Shown: positions 23,541 to 35,877 of the stretch, piece by piece
Numbering within the stretch: position 1 is the first letter of the stretch
Layout: each line of letters starts with the position of its first letter
Assembly: GCF_901709675.1 (NCBI RefSeq)
Contig: NC_051092.1
Coordinates: forward strand, 4,962,491-5,026,490
Reading direction: 5' to 3'
DNA length: 64,000 nucleotides
DNA from: Syngnathus acus
Lineage: Eukaryota > Chordata > Actinopteri > Syngnathiformes > Syngnathidae
The notes under the pieces: generated by a model
Database searches by the model: none
What the model saw: only the letters and a program-made list of their open reading frames with translations
Told to the model about the DNA's origin: nothing
Program-made: the position numbers and the translations under genes

Positions 23541-26500
23541 TGGCGTTTGGCGTCGAAAGTCGAGCGCTTTTTTTTTTTAATCTCGCGTCCGCTGTTGGAT
23601 AATTGTGTTTGGACCAACTTGAGTGGGTTTGCTTCAAATGTTATTTAGTGCTAGAATTAGCATTAGCCTAGCGGATGGCTAAAAACAGCATGTCGCTCAG
23701 ATCTCTCTTTCAAAAAGGATGAAACGTCTGGCTCCGACCTGGTGGCGGCCATTTTGATTCCTTGTGAACCCTTGTAAATAGACCACCAGCAGGCGCTAAC
23801 CATCCTGCGCTAAGCCAAGACTGCTGTGTTCATTGCGACATCCATCTTTTAAGTTTTTCAAAGTTGTCTATCAGGGCACACGCCGGAGGGACGCCTGACA
23901 GCAGGCTGGCTGACCCACATACTTGGCCATTTTGATTCACTTTTCTCTTTCCATTTGGCAGAGCCTCACTCCTGGGCCGCTATTTCACCGCTCATCCATC
24001 AGTCCGCCTTGCTCGGCGCTAGCTAGCTTCATTTCAGCATCCCGAAAACAAAAGAGCAATTTCAAAATGGCCTTGGCTATTACGTCTCCATCATCGTTAA
24101 ACAACAACAGAAGACAATGGAAGTCATCGCTCTTATTTATCTTTGAGACTTCTTAAATTGTACATTTACACTTTTTATTTACTATTTGAGGAACATATTA
24201 CAACTGAAGCCTGGTCCTGATTTTTCCTCAACACAAATATTTCTACACGAGGTCATCCCATTGAGAGATGATTATTCATGAAAAATCCAAACTCTGAACT
24301 GATTTTGTATCAGGCTTGCTTACAAAAGCCATTCTAAAGTTGTTCCAAGCGGAAGATGGCGTTTTGGATGCTGCTGGCTTTTAATGACGGCCTGCCCTGC
24401 CTGCAGCTCAAGCTCCTCCACGGCCCATTAATACTAAGTAACATGCTATTCCGCTAGTTGAGTGCTTCGCTTACAAGCTGCAGTCTGCTGGGCCCGACCC
24501 ACACATTACCACATGATGGTGATTGTATCGGATTATGGATCACGCTTAACTAGAATGGGCCTGTGCTGTCAAATGACGTGCTTGTGTTTTATCGGCGTGG
24601 ACGCAATGACGTCACATCACTTCATATTATTGGGTGTTAAGTGAGTTAGACAGAAAGTGATGCAGTTAAACCACTCCGGCAACATCAAAAGCACAACAAA
24701 ATGGCCAACAGGGACTACCGGGAATGTCTCAGGAGGAGGAGCCAGATGGACTGTTACGGGAAAAACAAAATCCTTTTTTATAATTTTTACTTTTTTTTTT
24801 AAATGCTGCGAGGCGTACTTCTATTTTTATGTCGCGTCTCTTCCCACGACAGCCAACATGTAACGGAAGGAGATAAAAGTTGAATGGCTGTTGATTCATG
24901 ATGAGTGTTTTAAAAACAGGCCCTCTCAAATATTAATTTAATTCCCTGCGTCAATGCGGCTCGAGCGGCACGCGCTCGTTTCGTAACCGTTCTACTCACG
25001 GCGTCCGCGCCCCGCGTGGGTTTATTTTACGACATGCGGAGTGTACTTATTTATCTTGTGCCGGCAGATCCGTGACTGCCAAGAGCTGAGCTGAACGGCA
25101 GCCATGTTTGTGATGCGCTGCCAGAGATGGAACGATGCTGAGGCGATTGTCACGTCACCGTCGCCGTGCATCATTCCGTACCGTAAACGTCACGCCGACT
25201 GTCTTAACTGAATGCAATTATCCTTTATTTCATTCTGTATTATGGCCTTGTGCTCTGCATTTAATATCTCTGTTGTCCTCTCGCTGCCTTGTCTAATATA
25301 AACAATATTGGCATATATTTCCTGCGCACTGTCAGCAGTATTTATGCACAATGTACATATTATACGCATTTTCCTCAAGCAAGAGTTTAAAGCGGCACAG
25401 CCGTGAGTCTACTGGGACTTGTTTTGGGGATTTTTCTGATGCCATAACAGACACCTGCCTCACAATTTCCACCTCGGCTTTTTGGTCCAATTACATTTGC
25501 ATCGGACTGCCACGAGATTCGATATTTTTTTTCAATATTATTGCTTTTCCAGGACTCTCACTGTGCCAGATTAAAAAAATAATAATAAAAAAAAAAATCT
25601 ATATCAATAAAAAGATAAAATAAATTAAAATAAAAAAAGCAAAAGTGCATATTGTCAATACAATGCCAATTTTCCTCCAACGTCAATTGACAGGGCAGAC
25701 AAAGAGAAACACGGTGTGTTGACCTTTGCTTGACTCACCTCAGTCTTCAGTTTACATGCGCTTGTTAATACAAAGCGGAAAACGACATGTTTTTTCAGGC
25801 GGCGGGGCCTTTTTCCGTCTCTGCTTCTATTAATGCAGTGCGCTGGGGCGTGATATATTACGATTCTTGTCTCACACCACTTTGCTGCACTCTGGTTATG
25901 TTGCAAGCACGGTGCATTCATGCAAAAGTCACACGGGGGACCGCCGAGACCGATTGAACTGCGTCTCCTGGGGATGTAAGACATGCTATCCACACATGCT
26001 CCCCACTCCGGCCACTCGTGTTTGGAAATAAGTCGAGTACAAGTGACTTACTACATTTACATATAAATTTTTTGGAGTTAACCGTTCAGCATTCTCTTTA
26101 AGCAGCCCGTCACACTGAAATGAATAATTTGACTCTTGATTTCTCTGACACAGCTTGATGCATGTTCTCCACAAGCAGCGGTGGCATGAAAGCAGGTGGG
26201 GGCGGGGCTTAATACGATTACCAACGGCCACAGCGCCACATGGCACCTACGCGCTTCCAAGAAGTCAATTGTTGTAACTCAGTCCATTTCCCTTTGGGTA
26301 TTTATTTATCGTTCAATGTCGGTGCTGAAGCATCCATTTGTACTTTCAGTTATTGCTTAATGAAGAAGGATGAAGGCTGCGAAGCCAAAGCAGTAAACAG
26401 CATAGACCAGCGCTTCTCTAAATGTTTGCACCAAGCACTCCTCGGTAGCCATCTTGAATGGCCTACTTTTCTATCTTTGATTTCACACCAACGTAGCAGC

Positions 26501-27286
26501 AAAGACATCCATTCCAAAACTTTTGTCTGCTGACTCAGAAGATGATGTTGGCGTAACAATTAACTTGAGCTTTGACATTTTTAAAAGGTCCTGAAGAAAA
26601 TATACTTAAACGCGACCACTGAGCGCAATTTCTCACGAGTGGGAGTCGGAAAGTGTGATTCAAACAGTGACTCAGGAATACTTGGCGACGAGATGGCAAA
26701 TTATGAGCTAGAATCATTCTGAGTTGCTTCCTGTGTAAGGATGGCGCACTTCGGCTGTGCTACTCAATAGGAAATTTTATAAAATTGACTCGCACAGGAA
26801 GCACACGCAGCCGAGGATTGCGAGCCACACGGCAGAGGTATTGATTTTGAAATTAGTGACAAGTTTGCTCTGTCAACCCTGCAATCATTTTTAACCTTGC
26901 CAGACTTTCATGAAACACTTTGACTGACATACAACATAATATTGCAAAGGAAAGAACTTTTGGATGTAAAAGGAACTATTGATTTTCAAATGTTATCACA
27001 CAAAGCAAAGCCACTAAGAGGTTGGAAGGTGCAAAAAGGTCCAGAAATGGTCACGTCATTGTTTTTCCCGCCACAAGTTTTCTTTGATTTTTTTTTTTTT
27101 TTTCGATCGCTTCCTTCGATTGTCCCTTTTGACCACCCTGTCTTCAGTTGACTAAAAAACAATGTTTTATCCGGTTTTCATTTGCCTTTTCATCTCTCTT
27201 TGTCGACCACGTGTTTCAGTCAGCACATTAAACCACTGCCTTTTAGCACCACTTTTGACCAAATGTCACCGTTAACCACCAACCTA
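23541..27286. other. Non-coding stretch with one CRE and one CTCF-like site
   Basis: Unique non-coding DNA with scattered TTAGC/GCTAGC motifs. A CTCF-like CCACCAGCAGGCGCTA lies at 23783-23798 (two mismatches in the core) and a CRE at 24607-24614. An A-rich, retroposon-like tail is at 25573-25640. No gene was recognised. Confidence 0.35.
24607..24614. promoter_or_regulatory. Perfect CRE TGACGTCA followed by CATCAC
   Basis: The full palindrome extends to TGACGTCAC, a preferred CREB context. No promoter or exon is visible beside it. Confidence 0.25.
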
Positions 27287-27426
27287 CAGCTAGCTCAGAC
27301 AGCTAGCTCAGACAGCTACGCTCAGACAGCTCGCTCAGACAGCTCGCTCAGACAGCTCGCTAAAACAGCTAGCTAGCTAAGACAGGTAGCTAGCTAAAAT
27401 AGATTAGATAGATTCGATAGATAGAT
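27287..27426. repeat. 13-bp minisatellite (CTCAGACAGCTAG/CG) then GATA repeat
   Basis: Five to seven copies of a 13-bp unit ending in GCTAG or GCTCG run from 27287. They decay through GCTAGCTA steps and become an AGATAGATT/GATAGATAG tract ending near 27426. The array mixes a 13-bp and a 4-bp period. Confidence 0.9.
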
Positions 27427-28753
27427 GAAAAATGTCTAACCAGGAACATCTCAGTGACTGCCCGTCTTCTGAAAATACACACTTGAAAGGTTAACAGACT
27501 TAAAATCGGACAACATGGTGGTGTTGAGGTGGATAAAAGCACGGCACGGTGGCATTTTGAATCTGCTGCTCTACAAATACAGCCAACTGCAAAAACAAAC
27601 AGGAGCGACTCCAAACAATAGAAAGCCATTCAGACAGGGGAGTCTTATTTGCGTCAGCGGGCTTGTTTCGATGCCACTGACCCGTGGTACCCATAAAAGA
27701 CATCCCGGTTGGCCAAATACTTGAAGCGTATGCGGCGATAAAAGTCACGTAAGTATTGTGGCGAGTAGGGAAATCGCAGAAGCAGGAATTACAGTGCAGC
27801 GTGAGGAGAAGTGACATAATGAGGCTACCGTGCATTTGAGCGGCTGGAGTGTCCCCAGCTAACCGCGCCTTGCGTTTAGTAGCCGCGACAGGCGTGTATG
27901 CTGGCTCACTGGCTTCCAAATGCTTCTACCTCCTCCTCGCCGACCCAAACATACTGTACACGCAGACTGATTTGCTGCATTTGTCGAGGGCTTCAGAAGG
28001 AAGGCGGGCGGCCGCATTTGACAACAAGAGGACTCACTGGGGAGATGACTCACTCCCTTTATGAATCATATTGTCTCGGCTCAAGATAGCACCGGCTTCG
28101 CTGACAACCAAATAGAACGATCAATGCCGCGGCTCCTGCTTGCGCCAGCAAGCAGATGTCTTTGCTTATTGATGCTTTTATTGAGCAGCATCGGACAGCT
28201 CGCTGCCCCTGCGAGTTGTCATCGGTTCCCACTTGGAGACATCGTACTTCCCGAGTCAAGTTTCGGCGTGTCCAAGCAAGATTCCTATCGATTCAAACTC
28301 AAAACTTACAAAGGATGTCCAAGTTAGCTGAGGTCAAAGTCCCTTACTGGTTGAAACATTCTTCTGAAGCATCAAGGAAATTCCATTTTTGTGGAATGAA
28401 CTGCCAAGCTAAGGCCTGCAGGTTTTTTTTTTACTGTAGATTGGACTTAATGATTACGAAGAAAACTGCACCAGACTCGACAGTATGTTGCAGTTGCACA
28501 TTTGTCCTTGCACACAGTTTGGAATATCAGCGGGGATGCACATTTGCACAAAGTGTAAAAGGTTATTTACATTGGGTGCAATGTACATTGGTATGCAAAT
28601 CATGTCATTTATTTATTTATTGCCTGTTTATTAATCTACTTTTTATTTATGTATTTATTTATTTCATTTATTGCAGTCAAGACTGCACTCTAGGCAGTCT
28701 TTGGTCAGTGTGAAGCTTATAATCCGTGCAATGAATTTGATCAGACACCTTGC

Positions 28754-28756
<3 letters not shown>
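27427..28756. other. Non-coding stretch with TTTA-rich tract
   Basis: Open frames on the + strand near 28061-28713 have no domain. The last part (28607-28676) is (TTTA)n-like low complexity, preceded by a TTGCACATTTG / TTTGCACAAAG motif pair at 28494-28555 that could be the 3' UTR of an old LINE. I cannot assign it. Confidence 0.3.

Positions 28757-28797
<41 letters not shown>
28757..28797. repeat. (GT)n microsatellite
   Basis: About 20 uninterrupted GT units. The tract is a potential Z-DNA former. Confidence 0.97.
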
Positions 28798-28801
<4 letters not shown>

Positions 28802-29143
28802 CGTGTATGTGCAGGCAACATCTGTTTGGAGGCGTCCTGGGATGCGCGCCTTCGAGTTTGACCTTGCGTCAGCAGAGTTGGCCGGGCCTTTGTTCCGCGG
28901 ACGCGTCTGCAGCATAAACGAGAGGACGGTGTGCTGAAAGCCCACACGCAAAAACAAAACAAACAAACAAAAAAAAAAGACACACAAAGCGCACGTACAC
29001 ACACACGTTTGTTTGTGGTGCCTGATGCATTCATATCCATCACAGACAAACAAGCTGAGCTCTATATTTTCCCGCCCCGGGCCTTCGAAAACACGGCGGC
29101 TCTGTCGTCTGGCTAGCATTTTGTTATACGCAGCTGCTCCCTT

Positions 29144-29185
<42 letters not shown>
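29144..29185. repeat. Compound (CT)n(CA)n microsatellite
   Basis: CT repeats at 29144-29162 pass directly into CA repeats to 29185. Confidence 0.95.
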
Positions 29186-30403
29186 GCACCTCTAGCTGTA
29201 TGCTCATGACAATAATATTGATGTTCACCACACGCATGCAAACACAAGCAAAAGCAACGGCAGCGCGTTCTCAAGTGCAAAGCGAGGCAGCGGGAAAAAC
29301 ACACAAGTGGGTTTTTATTTAGACAAACAATGCTTCCGTCGGAGCTGTCACCGCCTTCAGGGTTATTTTGATTTTTTTTTTCTTCTTCCAGTGGTCTTCT
29401 CCAATAGCTGTCTGGGTCTTCGACATCTCCCGTTGTCATGCTGCTTTCCCTTTCCTAGCTGCCGTCTGTCAGCCTGTCCTGCATGTGAGGTGCGGCATCG
29501 CGCAAGTCTCTCCTTGTCGCCCAATGTCACCGTACCGCTTTATTTCCTCACCTTTCCCACCTGACTTGTCTATCACACTCCCCGTAGCCAAAAGCGGCAC
29601 TCACGTTGCCATCCCGGCAGCAATTCGAGTCGCAAACGCTCCTGAGTTGTTCTTATTTCAGTACCGTTATGATGAAACCTTAGGTAAATTATTTATGATC
29701 TGAACTTTGCAGGTGACGCCACGCCAGCCCTAAAAATAGCAGCAGTAATTGTTGCTGTCATACTCCAAACCGTCATTCACGCTTAAAAAGTTAGCATCTA
29801 TCTATCTATGTTGTCGGTCATAGCTAACTAATCGCTGCTTGTTGTTAAATTCATAGCTTCGCCGGCTAACGGCTAACATTACGTCAACTTAACAGTGATG
29901 CTACACGTGACGGAAAATAATCAATTCTAAGTTGCGCTAATATTTCTGCAGCATATAGAATTTATGATTTACTCCATGCCAATTTGCTTTCTGGGTTTTA
30001 AACTAGTGGCATTTAATTGGCACGGTATTAGCGTTTGACCTTGCTGGAGGTCTGAGCTCTCCTGTATCTTGTTTTGACTTTGACTGACCACCACAAGCAA
30101 CGGTGCAGCATTGATTAGGTGGCTTGGATGCCACTCCCCCGCCGACCCGCCACTTCGATCTCGTCCCTCTCCTCACCCCATCCAGTGGCTCTCTGGTCTA
30201 TGCTCATCTTGCATTAGCACCGTCTTATTCCCCAATGACGCTCTTGAAACGTCTACAGCCGCCTCCACCCCTCCCCTGGGCGATCACCTGGATGCAGAGC
30301 TTTAGATCGACAGGGGGGGTCGAGGGAAGAAGCTGTTTTCACTGTGTGTTTATCTGAGTGCTTGAAAAAAGAAACAGTGGGGGAAAACATTACAGCCCAA
30401 TGT

Positions 30404-30416
30404 GGCCCCCTGGTGT
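30404..30416 (-). promoter_or_regulatory. CTCF-like motif on the minus strand
   Basis: Read on the minus strand the bases are ACACCAGGGGGCC, which carries the strong CTCF core ACCAGGGGGC. Only the first base of the consensus differs. Confidence 0.35.
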
Positions 30417-30560
30417 CAGGCATGGGTACTTCACACTCACTCTTCTTTTTTAAATCATCAACTCCACCACTGATTTAACCCTTACAAGCCTGAGTAGCCT
30501 CATAAATTTGGTCCATCAAATTACAAGATAGAGATCTTCAAAATGTACGGAGGGCCTGTC

Positions 30561-30568
30561 TGACGTCA
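30561..30568. promoter_or_regulatory. Perfect CRE palindrome TGACGTCA
   Basis: Exact CREB/ATF match, followed by AATAAATGG. It is one of four perfect copies in the window. Confidence 0.25.
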
Positions 30569-30705
30569 ATAAATGGATGATTAATGCTTCATGTTGGAGA
30601 GAAAAGAAAAATTGTATTTTTGTGGTTATTGCAAGTGCACATCATGCCTGTGTCGAGTCACGTTAGATTCCCTCGAGACCTTACAAAGGCCAACGTTTCA
30701 GTTAG

Positions 30706-32812
30706 CTGTGTAAATGCACGAACAACATACACACACTTTTGGAGACCATCTTAACCTACATCGGGAAGTGCATTGATGATGTGACACACTCAGTATCCGT
30801 CGTCACTCGGGCAAACCGGAAGCCATGGCTGACAGGGGCTGTCTTCAGGCTGCTGAGGGCCAGGGACAAAGCCTTCCGGGCGGGGGATGAGGCTGGCTTG
30901 AGGACTGCGAGGGCCGACCTGTCCCGGGGCATCAAAGAAGCGAAGAGGGCGTTCTCGGGCAAAATTACCGCCCACTTCAAGGACAGCAGGGACGCACGGC
31001 GCCTTTGGCAGGGCATTCAGACCATCACGGACTACAAGCCCGCGCCGCAGAGCTGTGATGGCGACGTCCGTCTGCTCAATGACCTCAACCGCTTCTTTGC
31101 TCGCTTCGACGCTCAGAACAACACTTGCCCGCTGAAGGCCACTCCCCCTTCCCACGAGCTGCCCCTGTGCCTCTCCGCCGACAGCGTGAGGAGGACGCTT
31201 GCCGCTATCGACATCCGTAAGGCGGCGGGCCCGGACAACATCCCGGGTCGGGCGCTGAAGGACTGCGCTGGTGAGCTGACGGGTGTCTTCACGGACATCT
31301 TTAACACTTCCCTGCAGCAGGCCATCGTCCCGTCGAGTTTCAAAGCAGCCACCATCGTACCTGTGCCGAAGAAGCCTGCTCCGTCCTGCTTCAATGACTA
31401 CCGCCCCGTGGCACTTACGCCCATCGTCATGAAGTGCTTTGAGCGGCTTGTCTTGGAGCACATCCGATCAGTTCTCCCTCCCACCATTGACCCCTTCCAG
31501 TTTGCGTACCGAGCCAAACGGTCCTCTGAGGATGCCATCTGCTCTGCCCTCCACTCGGCCCTCACCCACCTGGAGGGGAAGGACTCGTATGTGAGGTTGC
31601 TGTTTGTGGACTTCAGTTCTGCCTTCAACACCATTGTGCCGCAGCGTCTCATCAGCAAACTTGACAAGCTGGGCCTCAGTACCGGCCTCTGCAACTGGCT
31701 ACTGGACTTCCTCTGTCAGAGGCCACAGGTGGTACGTGTTGGCGACAAGATCTCCGCCAGCATCACGCTGAGCACAGGGGCCCCCCAAGGCTGCGTGCTC
31801 AGTCCGCTGCTCTTCACCCTCCTGACGCATGACTGCGCTGCCACCTGCAGCGGCAACCGCATAGTGAAGTTTGCTGACGACACGACTCTGGTGGGTCTCA
31901 TCACCAAGGGAGACGAGACTCAATACAGGCTGGAGGTTGACCTTCTGACCGCGTGGTGCAGGGACAACAACCTCCTGCTGAACGTCGACAAGACCAAGGA
32001 GATTGTCGTTGACTTCCGGAAGGGTCACGCCCAACACCTGCCGCTGACCATCGACGGTGCTGTGGTGGAGAGAGTGAGCAGCGCCAGGTTCCTGGGGGTG
32101 CACATCAGTGAGGATCTCTCCTGGTCCACCAACACCGCGTCGCTGGCGAAGAAGGCCCAGCGCCGCCTGTACTTCCTTCGGAAACTCAGGCGAGCGGGGA
32201 CTCCTCCGGCCGTCATGACTACTTTTTACCGCGGCACCATTGAGAGCGTCCTCTCCAGCTGTATTGCTGTCTGGGGTGGCAGCTGCACTGACCAAGACTT
32301 GAAGGCCCTGCAGCGCATTGTGAAAACGGCTAGTAAGACTATTGGTGCTTCTCTCCCCTCCTTGAAGGACATTTACACCTCCCATCTCACTCGCAAGGCG
32401 ACCAAGATTGTGAGTGATGTGAGTCACCCCGCTCACTCTTTGTTTGAACTTCTGCCCTCTGGGAGGCGGTACAGGAGCCTGCGCTCCCGCACCACCAGAC
32501 TTTCCAACAGCTTCGTACTCCAGGCTGTTAGGATCCTGAACTCGCTCCCCCTTTCAGCGTAGCGTCCTGTTCTTGCTGTATGCTCACTGGCTTGGTTTTG
32601 CCCCTCATATTCAATGGGTTATTGGTCTGTTTTTATTCATCGCTCGTTTTATTTTATTTATTATTTATTTCTTCTTGTTTTTGTTTTGTGTCGCCTACTT
32701 GTATGTCTCGTCACCGTGGGATGGAGGAAACGGAATTTCGGTTTCTTTGTGTGTCTTGACATATGAAGGGATTGACAATAAAGCTGACTTTGACTTTGAC
32801 TTTGACTTTAAG
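30706..32812 (+). mobile_element. 5'-truncated LINE-2 (L2-clade) retrotransposon
   Basis: The interval contains the end of a LINE ORF with a complete reverse-transcriptase domain, a 3' UTR with (T)TTATTT-rich sequence, AATAAA at 32777-32782, and a tail of GACTTT/CTTTGA hexamer repeats at about 32785-32810. This tail is typical of L2 elements. The APE-type endonuclease that normally precedes the RT is absent, and an in-frame TAG at 30703-30705 marks the host side, so the copy was probably truncated during target-primed reverse transcription. The exact 5' junction (30706-30740) is uncertain and no clear target-site duplication was seen. It is the only substantial mobile element with intact coding sequence in the window. 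Confidence 0.92.
30739..32562 (+). CDS. LINE-2 reverse transcriptase, N-terminally truncated ORF
   Basis: This is an open frame of about 607 codons with no stop or frameshift, ending at TAG 32560-32562. The frame opens with TTG at the truncation point, so there is no real start codon and the fragment is not an independent gene. Residues 1-110 are the linker between the endonuclease and RT (ARDKAFRAGD, LSRGIKEAKR and LWQGIQTIT are L2 hallmarks). The RT fold follows: RKAAGPDNIPG at 160-170, NDYRPVALTP at 219-228, FAYR at 255-258, motif A DFSSAF at 291-296, GAPQGCVLSPLL at 347-358 and catalytic FADD at 378-381. The catalytic aspartates D291, D380 and D381 are all present. The C-terminal region (WCRDNNLLLN, KTKE, FLGVHI, LPSGRRYRSLR) is the usual L2 3' part. 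In a full element this enzyme primes reverse transcription at a nicked target. Here the missing endonuclease should prevent autonomous movement. The lack of lesions over 1.8 kb argues for a recent insertion. Confidence 0.93.
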   Translation: METILTYIGKCIDDVTHSVSVVTRANRKPWLTGAVFRLLRARDKAFRAGDEAGLRTARADLSRGIKEAKRAFSGKITAHFKDSRDARRLWQGIQTITDYKPAPQSCDGDVRLLNDLNRFFARFDAQNNTCPLKATPPSHELPLCLSADSVRRTLAAIDIRKAAGPDNIPGRALKDCAGELTGVFTDIFNTSLQQAIVPSSFKAATIVPVPKKPAPSCFNDYRPVALTPIVMKCFERLVLEHIRSVLPPTIDPFQFAYRAKRSSEDAICSALHSALTHLEGKDSYVRLLFVDFSSAFNTIVPQRLISKLDKLGLSTGLCNWLLDFLCQRPQVVRVGDKISASITLSTGAPQGCVLSPLLFTLLTHDCAATCSGNRIVKFADDTTLVGLITKGDETQYRLEVDLLTAWCRDNNLLLNVDKTKEIVVDFRKGHAQHLPLTIDGAVVERVSSARFLGVHISEDLSWSTNTASLAKKAQRRLYFLRKLRRAGTPPAVMTTFYRGTIESVLSSCIAVWGGSCTDQDLKALQRIVKTASKTIGASLPSLKDIYTSHLTRKATKIVSDVSHPAHSLFELLPSGRRYRSLRSRTTRLSNSFVLQAVRILNSLPLSA

Positions 32813-35800
32813 CTCCCTTGTGAAAATTGTGCAGAAGAAATTAATCGTCATTTATTTACATGAACATTTCACCGAAGCAAAAAAAGCGTTCTTTTGAAAA
32901 AGGAGACATTTTTCTGCTACCTTCTTAAAAGCAGGTAGCTAAACTGCAACCAAGCGAGGCTCCATCTACAAGTACTTTCGAGGCGTGATGTTTCCCAGAT
33001 GCTAGTTAACAGCTCCTGTGAAGCACGCAAAGAGCTCACGTGTCTGGCTGGCGGCGGCACCGAGAGGTGAGCGGGAGAGTGTCGTTACACCCCGCGGTGC
33101 TAATGGGAGGCCGCGAGAGCCTGCTGGTCCAATCGTCATCGTGCGTGACATCAGGGCCACTCACTTGACCGCAGTCGGGCTAGCAATGATGATTAGATTG
33201 TTGAAGATGTTTACATCAGAGCAGAAAGATCTGTCAAGCGAGAAGCGGATTTTGTTTGCGTCTAAGTGATGATGATCGGCTGATCAATCATTTTCCGTTT
33301 GTGCGAGTGAAGCACGTGTCGATGTTTGACACGTCATGGTAATTCTGAGCCGTTGATGATTTTGCAACTTTACATTTTTTGAGCAATTGGTGGATATTTT
33401 TAACTTTAAACCTGCTCATGGAGATTGCGCTTTATAATTTGGTGCGTTACGATACGGAAAAATACATTAAAGTTGAGCGGGAATTGGAATCACCCAAACT
33501 AAGGACGATTGTAAAAGTGGCCGTTAACGTCAAAGGAGACGAAGACAGATATTTATTTATGTATTTGTTTATTTAATATTTGTTTATAATATTCTAACTA
33601 TTCTCTGAACAGTTACAAATGTTTTATTGATGGTGACAGCTTGAAATATAAATAAACACTGCATATCTTTTTTTTTTGTCTACAAAGGGATTTGTGTCAT
33701 TTTTGGCATTTTTCAGCCTCTACACAATCTTCAAGTCAGCTCATAAAAGACTAGCGAGAAGCCCCCCGCGGGATCGTGGGGAGTCGTCGTCTTCTTGATT
33801 AAAATCGGACCTGACTCACGACTAAGCAAAACATCTCATATCTGCTCTGGCCAAAGCAGACACAATAAAAACAAAATGGCTGTTAGGCAAAGAGGATTTT
33901 ATTACCGCAGCAACTTCATATTGTGTTCTGCACACTTTTGATGATTCTGTCATCACAATATTACTGGTAGGAAGAATGAAAATGTACCTGCAGTATATTG
34001 GGAGTAAATTTGACGACAAAACACTAGCACAATATCGATGCTAGTTTCACTTCGCCTGTCTATCACTTTTCGTGTTGTGTGTTAACGTCAAGCTAGCGGT
34101 CTTTCGCAAGATATGCGTTAGCATTACGCTAGATGTCTTTTGTAAGATAACGTTTATTTTCTTTGTTTTGATGTAACCCGTTCAAGTCTAAAGGTTTAAA
34201 GTCTAAAGTTTAGAACTATTGGTTTATTTGCTTGAGGACCAAAAGACAATTATTGACGTTCAAGAAATGCAAGACGTTAACAGCAAATGACTTTGAAACG
34301 ATTCTACTGATTGGAGTATTGCGCGTAAGGTAGTATTTTCTAGAACAAAAGCTCAATAGTATTATTATTATAATATCAGTGCGTGTGTGGCGGTGGTCAG
34401 ATTCATGAGTCAGGACTGCCCACAGAGCAGCTGCAGGCCGGCGGCTAATTACTTGCACTTTTCCTTCTCCAAATATGTGGCATTAGATCAATTATGAACA
34501 AGCTCAGCTGGCTGCCATGTTCACACATTTCTGGCAGCGGAGGACCTTTTCTCCTTGGAAGCACTCCAGTGGACCAAGATCAGCATGACCGTCCAGCACC
34601 TTACTTCCAAAACCCTCACAACTTTATTAGTAAAAAGTAGATTCATCATGATGAGATCACAGCTTGGTCGAAAATGCTACACCATTTATCATTTTTACGT
34701 TTTTCTATTGTCTCTCGGCTGAATGGCTTGCACTCTCTCAAATGGTGAAAGATCATTTTTGTTCACTTAATAAACAGTCTTAATGAGTCAAAGAGTAATA
34801 AATGAGGTCATGAGGAGCTCACGCACTAAATACGAGCGTGCCCGCTTGCGAGCCTTTATGCTTGGGTTGCATAACGGGACTGCGCTAATTCTTTGTCGCG
34901 CACTGTAGAAATGTAAAAATATCAAATAAGCCACTGATGACTACGGTGGAACTAAAGCGAGCGCACGCACGTACGCGCAAAGACTGAGTTATGTAACGCT
35001 TCTCTGCTCCAGGACGTTTTCTAGCAATCGTTTGTAAATGACACTTTTAGAAATGATTTACACTCAACCTGGGAACGGATCTATGAATTATATTTGTTAT
35101 GTTCAATGTTTGCCCTTCTAAACGTCAGGGCGTACGGAATGTTACAAGTAAACCAACGCGCAGCCTCTGTGAAGCTCCCGAGACCACTCGCCCACCAAGG
35201 TGACGAGACCGCAGAGACTCAGCGACTGACGCAAAGTGTTAAAAGATGAGATTGTGACGTCTATTCGGCCCAAACACTCCCACACGCCGCGTTGATGAGC
35301 AAATGTCATCGCACCTCATGGATTCACCCAGTCTCATCTTCTCATCTCCAACGTGACAGCAACATGACTGGCCTGTCTTTTTTTTCTTTCATGTGCGCAG
35401 TCAGTCGGTCAACCTTTGAGTCAGTGAGAGTCACTTGGTGGCGGTGGTTGATTCAATTAGAAAGTCGTGAGTCAATAATACTGTAAATGCTGTTAGAGAG
35501 GTGACTAGTCAGTCAGCAAGTCAGTCTAATCTAGTTAATTTGACACTCACTTTGTGACTTCAATAGTTAGTTATTCAGTTCTCCAGCCAGCCAGTCAACT
35601 CCAGTAGTCATATCATTTGTTAGTTTAATAAAAATGGTGTGTTGAATTTCCTTTTGTCATGAAATAAAATCCAGAAATGGTTTATATGTAGGCGACTGCT
35701 TTGCTCAAAAAATTATTTAAACTATATTTATTATTCAATATCATTATTTCCAAACGCTTTCATTTTGTGCAACCACTTGACGAAAACTACTGGTAATAAA

Positions 35801-35838
35801 ATTGAGTAAAATTGAGGATAAAGCCTTTTGCATGAAGG
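32813..35838. other. Non-coding stretch, nothing recognised
   Basis: Unique DNA downstream of the LINE with a TTTA-like run at 33550-33580 and an AAGTCTAAAGG(T)TTAAAG tandem phrase at 34184-34215. No gene is supported. Confidence 0.35.
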
Positions 35839-35844
35839 TTGGTT

Positions 35845-35876
<32 letters not shown>

Positions 35877-35877
35877 T
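35839..35877. repeat. (GGTT)(TTAG)n microsatellite
   Basis: Two GGTT units run into about eight TTAG units. The TTAG period resembles the TTAGC motifs common in the window but is a clean tetranucleotide repeat. Confidence 0.9.

Larger units (their letters stand above)
29186..30705. other. Non-coding stretch before the LINE
   Basis: No exon recognised. A CTCF-like motif (30404, minus strand) and a CRE (30561) lie within 350 bp upstream of the LINE junction. Confidence 0.35.

Noticed and set aside
27287-27426. CRISPR-like spacing of repeats
   Set aside because: The units are contiguous with no unique spacers, and the DNA is vertebrate. It is a minisatellite.
31699-32436. 245-codon minus-strand open frame across the LINE
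   Set aside because: It is an antisense shadow of the reverse-transcriptase frame.
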